This document shows, in pieces, positions 56,872-64,000 of a stretch of DNA of 64,000 bases. The notes beneath the pieces were generated by a model, which saw nothing but the letters and a program-made list of their open reading frames with translations, did not search any database and was not told where the DNA came from. The position numbers and the translations under genes were made by a program. Positions within the stretch are counted from its first letter, which is position 1, and every line of letters starts with the position of its first letter. Origin of the DNA: Telmatospirillum sp. (GTDB lineage: Bacteria; Pseudomonadota; Alphaproteobacteria; CACIAM-22H2); NCBI GenBank assembly GCA_020248985.1, contig JADCGL010000020.1:1-64000 (forward strand), in the 5' to 3' direction.

Positions 56872-57846
56872 ATGACGGCCGACCGGCAAACCCTGCTGTA
56901 CCTCTATCGTCGCCTTTCCTACATTCGGCAGGCTGAGAGTCTTCTCGTCCGGCTCTACAAAGAGCAACAGATGCGCACACCGACCCATTTCGGGATCGGC
57001 CAGGAAGCGGTTGCCGTCGGCGTCTGCGGCGCATTGCGCCAGGGCGACGTCGTCTACACGCACCATCGCTCCCACAACCATTATTTGGCTCAAGGCGGCG
57101 ATTTCTTTGCGCTCGCGTCTGAACTCTACGGTCGTAGCACCGGCTGCTCGGAGGGACGCGGAGGGTCCGTTCATCTCACGGCCCGCGAGTCTGGTTTCAT
57201 TGCGTCGAGCGCGATCCTTGGCGAAATGGTCGCGGTGGCAGCGGGCTCGGCATTGGCCTTCAAAATTGACGGCGAGACGCGCGTTGCAGTGTCGTTTTTT
57301 GGCGATGCGACGTGTGAGGAGGGCGTATTCTACGAGACGCTCAATTACGCCGCCATCCACAAGCTTCCGGTTTTACTGGTCTGCGAAAACAATTTATACT
57401 CGACCGAAAGTTCGCTTTCGGTTCGTCAGCCGCCTGGGACAGATCTGTGCGCCCGAGCGCGCGCGTTCGGGCTGTCGGCGTTGAGCGTCGACGGAAACGA
57501 CGTCGAAGCCGTGTACAATGCGGCCGAAGAGATTCTGCAAAACATTCGCGCCGGCGTCGGCCCTACCTTCCTCGAATGCCGAACCTATCGTTGGCTCGAG
57601 CATGTCGGCCCGAACTACGATCACGATATGGGGCGGACCTATCGCCAGCGCGCCGAGCTCGAAGAGTGGATGGCGCGATGCCCTGTGAAGCGATGCGCGG
57701 CAAAGCTCATGGAGTCCCAAGCGATTTCGGAGCAGGAAATCGCCCGGATCGAAGCCGATTTCGACGCCGAACTCGAGGCTGCGGCGGCCAAAGCCCGTCA
57801 GCAGCCGTTCCCCGATGCGAGCGACCTGTTCCGAAACGTTTGGTGA
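56872..57846 (+). CDS. Thiamine-diphosphate-dependent E1 component, alpha subunit
   Basis: This 324-residue protein is of the pyruvate/branched-chain/acetoin dehydrogenase E1-alpha type. The ThDP motif is GDA (G144-A146) in FFGDATCEEG, ending at VCENN; the usual third Gly is Ala. THFGIGQEAVAVG and HRSHNHYLAQGGD also match. Classical E1 works with a lipoyl E2 and E3, neither of which is present here, so a carboligase or acyl-transfer reaction making a branched or longer-chain sugar is inferred. The ATG follows GAAAGGAGAG; the beta subunit gene starts five bases after its stop. Confidence 0.9.
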   Translation: MTADRQTLLYLYRRLSYIRQAESLLVRLYKEQQMRTPTHFGIGQEAVAVGVCGALRQGDVVYTHHRSHNHYLAQGGDFFALASELYGRSTGCSEGRGGSVHLTARESGFIASSAILGEMVAVAAGSALAFKIDGETRVAVSFFGDATCEEGVFYETLNYAAIHKLPVLLVCENNLYSTESSLSVRQPPGTDLCARARAFGLSALSVDGNDVEAVYNAAEEILQNIRAGVGPTFLECRTYRWLEHVGPNYDHDMGRTYRQRAELEEWMARCPVKRCAAKLMESQAISEQEIARIEADFDAELEAAAAKARQQPFPDASDLFRNVW

Positions 57847-57850
57847 CACG

Positions 57851-58894
57851 ATGAGCGAGCGCAATTTGACCTATAGGGAGGCCTTGTCCGAGGGGCTTGT
57901 CCAAGCAATGGAACGTGACGACTCCATTTTTGTCACGGGTATTGCAGTCGACTATTCGTCGGGCATTTTTGGGACGACCAGCGAGGCTCTGCGTCGTTTC
58001 GGACCGAAGCGTGTATTCGATGCGCCGGCGATGGAGAATGCGCTCGCGGGAATTGCGATCGGCGCCGCAGCGATGGGCAAACGTCCGGTCGTCGTCCATC
58101 CGCGCGCCGATTTTGCCTTCTTGGCCATGGATCAACTCGTCAATCTTGCGGCGAAGTGGAAGTACATGTTCGCTGGGCGTGCCGGCTCGCTTCCGCTCGT
58201 TGTTCGCGCGGTCATCGGCCGCGGCTGGGGACAAGGCGCGACACATTCGCAGAGTCTGCAATCGATATTCGCGCATTTCCCGGGTATTGCGGTCGTGATG
58301 CCGGCCTCGCCAGGCGATGCCAAGGGTCTTACGGCCGCGGCACTCGCTGCGGATCATCCGACCGTGATTCTCGAGTACCGGACTCTGTACGAGTCGACCG
58401 GACCGGTGGCTGAAGACTATTACCGGGAAGAAATTGGCCGCGCGCGCACTGTTCGGATTGGCAAAGACGTGACGATCGTTGCCGCGTCGCAACTCGTACT
58501 GGAGGCCATTGCCGCCGCAAAAACGCTTGCGGACATGGGGATCGACGCCGAGATCGTCGATCCTCGATCGATTCGCCCGCTGGATGAGTCGGCGATTCTC
58601 GCATCGGTTCGGAAAACTGGCCGCTTGATCGTGGCGGATACAAGCTGGAGCCTCTGCGGTTTTGCATCCGAGATTGCAGCGCTGGCGGCGGAACGCGCTT
58701 TCGCGCAATTGCGGGCCCCCGTTCGCCGGATTACGCTTCCCGATTGCCCTGCGCCCGTATCCTACAAGCTCGAAGAGGCATTTTATCCAGGCGCTGCCGA
58801 CATCGTGAATGCTGCGGCGTCTTTTTTCGGCATGGCCGAAGGCAAAGAGACGGCTTCGAATAAATTGGTCGGAGAGTTCAAAGGTCCCTATTAA
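57851..58894 (+). CDS. Thiamine-diphosphate-dependent E1 component, beta subunit
   Basis: This 347-residue partner of the preceding alpha subunit has [24 protein letters not shown] at the start and [26 protein letters not shown] with the glutamate that activates ThDP. It ends in a transketolase C-terminal fold ([39 protein letters not shown]). Together they should form an alpha2beta2 enzyme. No lipoyl-domain acyltransferase or dihydrolipoamide dehydrogenase is nearby. The following SDR gene begins one base after its stop. Substrates are unknown. Confidence 0.9.
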   Translation: MSERNLTYREALSEGLVQAMERDDSIFVTGIAVDYSSGIFGTTSEALRRFGPKRVFDAPAMENALAGIAIGAAAMGKRPVVVHPRADFAFLAMDQLVNLAAKWKYMFAGRAGSLPLVVRAVIGRGWGQGATHSQSLQSIFAHFPGIAVVMPASPGDAKGLTAAALAADHPTVILEYRTLYESTGPVAEDYYREEIGRARTVRIGKDVTIVAASQLVLEAIAAAKTLADMGIDAEIVDPRSIRPLDESAILASVRKTGRLIVADTSWSLCGFASEIAALAAERAFAQLRAPVRRITLPDCPAPVSYKLEEAFYPGAADIVNAAASFFGMAEGKETASNKLVGEFKGPY

Positions 58895-58895
58895 T

Positions 58896-59675
58896 ATGGA
58901 TATGTCAGGTCGAAATATATTCTCGCTCGAAGGCCGCGCGATTGTCGTCACTGGCGGCGCAGGCCATCTTGGCCAGGCGATCTGCGTTGCGCTGCGCGAT
59001 TTTGGCGCCACTGTGCTTTGTCTCTCGTCGAAGTTCCCGCAGTTCGACGAAGCGGCGAACTCGGCGGGTTCAATAGAGGCCGCGGTGTGCGACGTTTCCG
59101 ATGAACAGGCTTTTCGGGAGTCGGTCGAAAGTTTTTCGAAGAGGCACGGCCCGATCCACGGCCTAGTCAACAACGCAGCGAGAAGTGGGCGCGGCATCGA
59201 TTTCGATATGCCATCAGCCGAGATTGCATGCACCTTCGAGGGGGTTTTCGCCCACTATTTCACTTGCGTCAGAAACGTACTGCCGTTGCTTGCGCCCGAC
59301 GGAGCGTCAATCGTGAACAATGCTTCGATATGGGGAATGGTGTCCCCCGATCCACGAACCTATCTCGATCTTAAGAACGAGCCCTCGATCGTGCTTCCCG
59401 CAGCCAAAGCTGCAATCTTGCAGCTTACGAAGTACCTGTCGGTGCTGCTCGCCGGGAAGAACGTCCGCGTCAATTCGCTTGTGCCCGGCTTTTTTCCAAA
59501 GAAGCGTGGACCCGATCGGGAAGATTACATGGCGCAGATTGCCCAGAGAATCCCCCTTGGACGTATCGGGCGTCCCGAGGAAGTGGCGGGTGCTGTTGTT
59601 TTTATGCTCTCCGGCGCGTCATCGTACATGACCGGGCAGCAAATTGTTGTCGATGGCGGTTATTCAGTTTGGTGA
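58896..59675 (+). CDS. Classical SDR-fold protein lacking the catalytic tyrosine
   Basis: This 259-residue SDR has [13 protein letters not shown] at the cofactor loop, LVNNAARSG (NNAG-type) and NNASIWG with the active-site Ser. The canonical Y-x3-K reads L167-x3-K171 ([15 protein letters not shown]), so the catalytic Tyr is missing although Lys is kept. The C-terminus ([27 protein letters not shown]) is typical of classical SDRs. An ATG at 58902 is also possible. Immediately downstream of the E1 subunit genes, it may use a different acid, or have a binding role. Confidence 0.82.
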   Translation: MDMSGRNIFSLEGRAIVVTGGAGHLGQAICVALRDFGATVLCLSSKFPQFDEAANSAGSIEAAVCDVSDEQAFRESVESFSKRHGPIHGLVNNAARSGRGIDFDMPSAEIACTFEGVFAHYFTCVRNVLPLLAPDGASIVNNASIWGMVSPDPRTYLDLKNEPSIVLPAAKAAILQLTKYLSVLLAGKNVRVNSLVPGFFPKKRGPDREDYMAQIAQRIPLGRIGRPEEVAGAVVFMLSGASSYMTGQQIVVDGGYSVW

Positions 59676-59692
59676 TTGAGGCAGACAGCACA

Positions 59693-61030
59693 ATGGAACG
59701 CCGCACCCTCTATCCGAGCTATGCCGAGCGCATGGCGAGAAAGCGTGAGCCGCTGCGCGGATCGCTGGGTCTGTGGTGGGCGCTTCTGCTTGCAATTCCC
59801 GGAATCGCCGTGTTTCGAATTCTCGCGGCGCTCGGCTACGAAATCGCTCGCTATCCGAATCAATTCGGACATCAGTGCCAGGATGTCGAGCATCACCTGA
59901 GATCCGCAGCAGGCCGCCTTGGGAAATGTGTCTATATCCGCGGAGATGCGGTGCCGAACCGCTATCTGCTGAAAAAACACAAGGAACTCATTCGCGTTTG
60001 GCATTTTCCAAGGCCGGTCCTCACCTATTTGGAGCGGGCTGAGCGCGCTTCGATCCGTGCTTTCGGCAAGACCATATTCTACGTGCGCGGCTTCGAAGAG
60101 AAAATCGTCGACACGCCGACTTGGGGCTTGCCGGCAATGATCCGCTTCAATGAAGAAGAGCACCGGAAGGGAATGGCGCTGCTCGCCGGTCTCGGACTCG
60201 CACGCGGCAGCTACGTGTGCATGCATGCCCGCGATCCCGCCTATGGACTGAGCTATTTCTCCCAACTCTGGCTGTCGCGGGGCATCGCTGCTGAGGCGGC
60301 GACTTTGCGTGCCGACGAAACTGAACGAAATCTCGGACAGCGTTCGCGAAACAGCGACTTCCGGGATTACGCCGCGGCACTGCTTGTCCTCGAGAAGCGC
60401 GGTCTTAAAGGTGTGCGCGTCGGCGCAAAAGTAGCGACAGACTATACCGAAGTTCTGCCCAATCTGGTAGACTTCGCTGGCCGCGAGCGCGCGAGACTTG
60501 GACCGGACGGCGAGTTCGCCGATCTCTACCTGATGGCGCATTGCGCTTTTTTCGTAGGAACGACAACGGGCGTCACGGGGTGCGCATTCACGTTCAGCCG
60601 TCCGATAGCGCTCGTGAACCATTTCCCGTGGATGCTTGCGTTCATCCCGCCGATCGAGAACTCTCTGCATATTCCGCGTCTCGTGCGCAAAAAATCCGGC
60701 GATATACTGAGCTTCGCCAAACTCATCGATATCGGCACGAATTGGCGACTCACCTACGACGATACGTATTTGGACCGCGAATCCCTCGAAGTCCTCGACA
60801 ATACACCCGAAGAATTAGCAGACGCCGTTACGGAAATGTGCGACCGGGTCGCCGGAGCTTTTGTGCCCTGCGATGGAGATGCGGATCTGCAAGCGCGCTT
60901 TGCGCTCCTGGCCGGTCCCGCGATGCCACAAGATCCGCTTAATGCCAAGGTTGGGTGCGCGTTTCTTCGACGACATGCCGAGCTGCTCGCGGATCGCCAT
61001 TCCGTAGCTGCAGATGCGGATACTCATTAG
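59693..61030 (+). CDS. Putative glycosyltransferase, TIGR04372-like
   Basis: This protein of about 445 residues has a hydrophobic N-terminal segment (about residues 25-45) that could anchor it in the membrane. The core resembles the TIGR04372 group of putative transferases: VCMHARDPAYGLSYF, then RNSDFRDYAAALLVLEKRGLKGVRVGAKV, then FADLYLMAHCAFFVGTTTG. It is probably a membrane-associated glycosyltransferase using a product of the cluster. I chose ATG 59693 with a weak GAGG upstream; a GTG at 59672 that overlaps the SDR stop is an alternative. Family function is not experimentally established, so this is a tentative call. Confidence 0.68.
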   Translation: MERRTLYPSYAERMARKREPLRGSLGLWWALLLAIPGIAVFRILAALGYEIARYPNQFGHQCQDVEHHLRSAAGRLGKCVYIRGDAVPNRYLLKKHKELIRVWHFPRPVLTYLERAERASIRAFGKTIFYVRGFEEKIVDTPTWGLPAMIRFNEEEHRKGMALLAGLGLARGSYVCMHARDPAYGLSYFSQLWLSRGIAAEAATLRADETERNLGQRSRNSDFRDYAAALLVLEKRGLKGVRVGAKVATDYTEVLPNLVDFAGRERARLGPDGEFADLYLMAHCAFFVGTTTGVTGCAFTFSRPIALVNHFPWMLAFIPPIENSLHIPRLVRKKSGDILSFAKLIDIGTNWRLTYDDTYLDRESLEVLDNTPEELADAVTEMCDRVAGAFVPCDGDADLQARFALLAGPAMPQDPLNAKVGCAFLRRHAELLADRHSVAADADTH

Positions 61031-61078
61031 TCTCATATGGAAAAATCTCGGCAGAATTCGAGCACGGAAGTAGGTCCC

Positions 61079-62095
61079 ATGAAATCGATCTTCCAGATCG
61101 GCGACCGCAAAGTCGGCGGGACAGCGCCTTGCCTCGTCATCGCGGAGGCCGGCGTCGCGCATTTCGGAGACATGGGTCTGGCGCGCGCGCTCGTCGACAT
61201 GGCGATCGAAGCGAAGGCGGACATATTCAAGACGCAGTTCTTCGACGTCGACACGATGATCGCAAAACGCGCGCCGGACTGGCGCGAACGTCTGCGGCCG
61301 CGGAATCTGACGCTCGACCAGTTTTTCGAACTGCGCGACCGCTGCAAGGCCGGCGGTCTCATGTTCATGTCGACGGCGCACGACGCGAGCCGAATCGCCT
61401 GGCTCAAGGAGCTCGACGTTCCTGCGGTGAAAATCGGCTCGGGCGAACGGAACAACCCGGCTTTCCTTGCCGAACTCGCGAAACTCGGCAAGCCGGTCAT
61501 TCTGTCCACGGGCATGTACGCGGCCCAAGACGTGCGCCAAGCGGTGGCTGCGCTCGAAAACGCCGGCTGCAGCGAACTCGCACTGCTTCATTGCGTCACG
61601 TCGTATCCGGCACCCTCCGACCAACTCAATCTCGCGGCCATGCAAGCGCTTGCCGAAATAGCGCCCGTCCCGGTCGGCTATTCCGACCATACCGAGGATT
61701 TCCTTGCGGTCATGGCGGCGGTTGCCCGCGGCGCCAAGATCATCGAAAAGCACATCACCATTCTGCGCGACGTGCCCAACGCGCAGGACTGGAAAGTGTC
61801 GGCAGGGCCTGAGAATTTTTCGCAGTTCGTGCGCGACATAAGGCGCGTCGAAGCCATGATCGGCCACGGCCGCAAAGAGCCCGCGCCGATCGAGATCGCC
61901 GGTATTGCATGGGCGACCAAATCGCTCGTGGCTGCGTGCGATCTGCCCGCAGGCCACGTGCTCGCGTCGGCTGACCTCGTCGCCAAGCGGCCCGGCGACG
62001 GCATGCGTCCGGACCGGATCGGCGAATTGCTCGGCAAAACGCTCGTGCGACCGGTCTCGGCCGACGACCCGTTGCAGCCTTCGGATGTGCGATGA
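61079..62095 (+). CDS. NeuB/PseI-family nonulosonic acid synthase, second copy
   Basis: This 338-residue PEP-condensing enzyme of the sialic acid synthase family has VIAEAGVAHFGD, ADIFKTQFF, ILSTGMYAAQDV, LLHCVTSYPAPSDQLNL, GYSDHTED and IIEKHITI. An SAF domain follows from about residue 280 (KSLVAACDLPAGHVLASADL). It differs clearly from PseI at 37011 in the AEAGVAHFGD start, so it likely uses another sugar. I start it at ATG 61079 behind GGAAG; ATG 61037 would add 14 non-homologous residues. It overlaps the dehydrogenase gene by four bases. Confidence 0.88.
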   Translation: MKSIFQIGDRKVGGTAPCLVIAEAGVAHFGDMGLARALVDMAIEAKADIFKTQFFDVDTMIAKRAPDWRERLRPRNLTLDQFFELRDRCKAGGLMFMSTAHDASRIAWLKELDVPAVKIGSGERNNPAFLAELAKLGKPVILSTGMYAAQDVRQAVAALENAGCSELALLHCVTSYPAPSDQLNLAAMQALAEIAPVPVGYSDHTEDFLAVMAAVARGAKIIEKHITILRDVPNAQDWKVSAGPENFSQFVRDIRRVEAMIGHGRKEPAPIEIAGIAWATKSLVAACDLPAGHVLASADLVAKRPGDGMRPDRIGELLGKTLVRPVSADDPLQPSDVR

Positions 62096-63048
62096 CGCGA
62101 CCGGTCGCCGTCTACTATCGAATGATGCAGTATCAGCCCGAGAACCTGGCGCTGCTGCGCGCGCATTTCGATTTGACGGAATTCGACGATCCGCGACGCG
62201 ACGACGACGCCGTCCTCGCGCGCGCCGAGGTTCTGTTTGCGCCGTTGGGCTTTCGCGTCGATGCCGCGAAAATGGCGCGCTGCCCGAATCTCCGGGCGGT
62301 CGTTTCGAATACGACGGGCATTCCGCATATCGACGCGCGGGAAGCGGCGCGTCGCAACGTCGCGATCTGCGCCTTGCACGACGAGCAGGCCTTTCTCGAC
62401 ACGATCACGCCGACGGCCGAGCATACGGTCGGGCTCATGCTCGCGGCGTGGCGCAGGCTTCCGGCCGCGCATGAAGCTGCGGCATCGGGGCGATGGGATC
62501 GTCGCCCCTGGGGCGCGCCGCGGATGTTTTCGCGGATGCGCTTGGGCCTCGTGGGCTACGGACGGCTCGGGCGCAAGGTCGGCGCCATCGCCGGCGCCAT
62601 GGGGATGCAGGTCGCTTTCTGCGATCCGGTCGTTCCCGGCGGCGTGGGTTCGCTTTTGGAACTGGCCCGCAGCAGCGACATTCTCTCGATCCACGCGCCC
62701 GCAACGCCGGAGAACGCCGGTCTCGTTTCGCGCAGCGTGATGCAGGCGATGCCGCCGGGCGGCATGCTCGTGAACACGGCGCGCGGGGAATTGCTCGATG
62801 TCGATGCCCTCGTCGATCTGCTCGAAACGGGCCATTTTGCCGCAGCAGCACTCGACGTCGTCGACGGCGAATACGACCCGGATTTTTCGGCGCACTTCGC
62901 GTCGAGCCGCCTTGCAACCTATGCCCGGACCCACGACAATCTCGTGCTGACCCCTCATATCGGCGGCTCGACCATCGACGCCTGGGCCGAGACGGAGCGC
63001 CGCGTCATCGACAAGGCGCTGCGCATTTTCGGGAGCAACGTGGCGTGA
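62092..63048 (+). CDS. D-2-hydroxyacid dehydrogenase family protein (PGDH-like)
   Basis: This 318-residue protein is of the D-isomer-specific 2-hydroxyacid dehydrogenase family. LGLVGYGRLGRKVGAIA is the NAD-binding loop, with SIHAPATPENAGLVS and NTARGELLDVDALVDLLE. The catalytic histidine is in LTPHIGGST near the C-terminus. It is translationally coupled to genes for a ulosonic acid synthase and a CMP-sugar synthetase, which suggests it acts on that sugar acid (for example reducing or oxidising the 2-keto acid end) rather than in serine synthesis. The substrate is inferred. Confidence 0.87.
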   Translation: MTRPVAVYYRMMQYQPENLALLRAHFDLTEFDDPRRDDDAVLARAEVLFAPLGFRVDAAKMARCPNLRAVVSNTTGIPHIDAREAARRNVAICALHDEQAFLDTITPTAEHTVGLMLAAWRRLPAAHEAAASGRWDRRPWGAPRMFSRMRLGLVGYGRLGRKVGAIAGAMGMQVAFCDPVVPGGVGSLLELARSSDILSIHAPATPENAGLVSRSVMQAMPPGGMLVNTARGELLDVDALVDLLETGHFAAAALDVVDGEYDPDFSAHFASSRLATYARTHDNLVLTPHIGGSTIDAWAETERRVIDKALRIFGSNVA

Positions 63049-63755
63049 AATGTTGGGGGCTCGTGCCGGCGCGTGGCGGCTCGAAGAGCATCAAGGGCAA
63101 AAACCTGGTTCCCGTCGCCGGACGTCCGCTGCTCGATTACGGCGTGCGCGCGGCCCAGGCGAGCGGCTGCCTGGAGCGGATCTTCTGCTCGACCGACGAC
63201 GCGCAGATCGCCGCGCGGGCGCGCAGCCTCGGCATCGAAGTGTCGGAGCGTGCGGCCGATCTTGCGACCGACGACGCGAAAGTCGACCGTGTGGCCGCGC
63301 GCTTTTTGGCCGACCTGCCCGCAGCCGAGCGCCCGGACGTCGTCGTGCTGATCCAGCCCACGAGTCCGTTTCTGCTGCCCGAACATGTGCGCGCGCTAGT
63401 CGACATGTTCGCGCGCGTGCCGCAGGCCGCATCCGTGCACAACGTCGCGCCCGTCGCGCACAACCTCCATGCCTGGAACCAGCGCACGGTCTCGGCCGAT
63501 GGGCATGTGGCGTTCCTGTTCGCGCAGGAACGCGCCAAGGCCCGCAACAAGCAGGAAAAACCCAATCTTTGCGCGTTCGGAAATCTGATCGGCGCGCGCG
63601 CCCAGCCGCTCCTCGAAGGGCGCGGCTTCTATGCGGAGCCCGTCTACGCTCTCGAAATCGAGCGTCGCTGGGCTTTCGATCTCGACGGCCCCGAAGACCT
63701 CGCGCTGGCGACGGCGTTGCTTGCCTCGGGCGAAGTTCCTCTCCCCCACCTCTAA
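63045..63755 (+). CDS. Acylneuraminate cytidylyltransferase (CMP-ulosonate synthetase)
   Basis: This 236-residue NeuA/KdsB-like enzyme has WGLVPARGGSKSIKGKN, the CTP-binding P-loop-like motif of CMP-sialate synthetases, plus LIQPTSPFLLPEHV and RRWAFDLDGPEDL. It should activate the product of the adjacent NeuB-family synthase with CTP. The start is GTG 63045, overlapping the upstream stop (GTGA). It is a different subgroup from the two SpsF-type proteins at 28000 and 33408, supporting a separate second pathway. Confidence 0.92.
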   Translation: MKCWGLVPARGGSKSIKGKNLVPVAGRPLLDYGVRAAQASGCLERIFCSTDDAQIAARARSLGIEVSERAADLATDDAKVDRVAARFLADLPAAERPDVVVLIQPTSPFLLPEHVRALVDMFARVPQAASVHNVAPVAHNLHAWNQRTVSADGHVAFLFAQERAKARNKQEKPNLCAFGNLIGARAQPLLEGRGFYAEPVYALEIERRWAFDLDGPEDLALATALLASGEVPLPHL

Positions 63756-63789
63756 AGTTCCAACTCGAATTCAAGGACGGAAAAAGACC

Positions 63790-64000
63790 ATGCGCGTACT
63801 TATTCTTGGCGGCGACGGCTATCTCGGCTGGCCGACGGCGATGTATTTCTCCAAGCGCGGCGACGAAGTCGCCGTCGTCGACAACTTCGCCAAGCGGCGT
63901 TGGGAGCTCGAGGACGGCATCGAGCCGCTCGTCCGAATTCCGTCGCTGCACGAGCGCGTCCGCCTGTGGAAGCGCGTCTCGGGCAAGCAGATCGATCTCT
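63790..64000 (+). CDS. NAD-dependent epimerase, UDP-sulfoquinovose synthase (SQD1)-like, cut by window edge
   Basis: Only the first 70 codons are present. The start MRVLILGGDGYLGWPTAMY and the following RGDEVAVVDNFAKRRWEL are characteristic of the SQD1/SqdB-type extended SDRs, which make UDP-sulfoquinovose or related 6-modified glucose nucleotides. The ATG at 63790 follows an AAGGA site. The active site lies beyond the window, so the enzyme's integrity cannot be judged. It shows that the cluster continues to the right. Confidence 0.75.
   Translation, partial: MRVLILGGDGYLGWPTAMYFSKRGDEVAVVDNFAKRRWELEDGIEPLVRIPSLHERVRLWKRVSGKQIDL

Noticed and set aside
62092-63048. serA (3-phosphoglycerate dehydrogenase)
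   Set aside because: It is short (318 residues, no ACT domain) and coupled to ulosonic acid genes, so a serine pathway role is unlikely.

Overview
This is a GC-rich chromosomal window that looks alphaproteobacterial, probably Rhodospirillales-like. The clues are a very large (about 1,600-residue) NAD-glutamate dehydrogenase, a paired EPS-type winged-helix regulator and NusG paralogue, and coding biased to G/C third positions. The assignment is by gene content only; no rRNA or other marker is present. No tRNA, CRISPR array, insertion sequence or integrase was seen, and no gap between genes exceeds about 200 bases.

Left part (1-20.6 kb), mostly housekeeping and general envelope genes: a B12/radical-SAM protein, an FkbM methyltransferase, NAD-glutamate dehydrogenase coupled to an MFS transporter, a methyltransferase, an MBOAT acyltransferase with an SGNH-like partner, a DUF1345 membrane protein, purH, an O-antigen ligase-like protein, a perosamine-synthase-type aminotransferase with an N-terminal extension, a GT4 glycosyltransferase and an asparagine synthase.

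Control point (20.6-22.05 kb): a divergent intergenic region carries three copies of the 15-bp palindrome GTTCA-N5-TGAAC. They lie between asnB and a winged-helix regulator whose stop codon overlaps the start of a NusG/RfaH-like factor. A leader with a stem-loop and an ops-like motif follows.

Nonulosonate block (22.05-41.5 kb): an almost gapless run of overlapping genes encodes aminotransferases, PseB, PseC, two complete amidotransferase/HisH-like/HisF-like modules (amidine formation), two SpsF-type cytidylyltransferases, a methyltransferase, a GNAT, an aldo/keto reductase, a GSAM-type aminotransferase, a PseG-PseH fusion, PseI and two putative GT-B transferases. Together these predict a CMP-pseudaminic acid-type sugar with acetamidino or other N-decorations.

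Unusual-sugar block (41.5-61.0 kb): an ABC exporter, a large unrecognised protein, an FkbM methyltransferase, and a heptose-type set (SIS isomerase, HAD phosphatase, transaldolase-like aldolase, HldE-like fusion in reversed domain order). These are followed by epimerases, an Idh/MocA oxidoreductase, a UDP-glucose-dehydrogenase-like protein lacking the catalytic Cys, two SDR-type proteins lacking the canonical Tyr, a NodU/CmcH carbamoyltransferase, ThDP-dependent E1 alpha and beta subunits without E2/E3, and a TIGR04372-like glycosyltransferase. I infer a pathway to a carbamoylated, possibly chain-extended or branched higher-carbon sugar. This is the best candidate for an undescribed system in the window.

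Right end (61.0-64.0 kb): a second NeuB/PseI-family synthase, a 2-hydroxyacid dehydrogenase, a CMP-acylneuraminate synthetase-type enzyme, and the start of an SQD1-like epimerase cut by the window edge. This suggests a second ulosonic acid pathway and continuation of the cluster beyond 64 kb.
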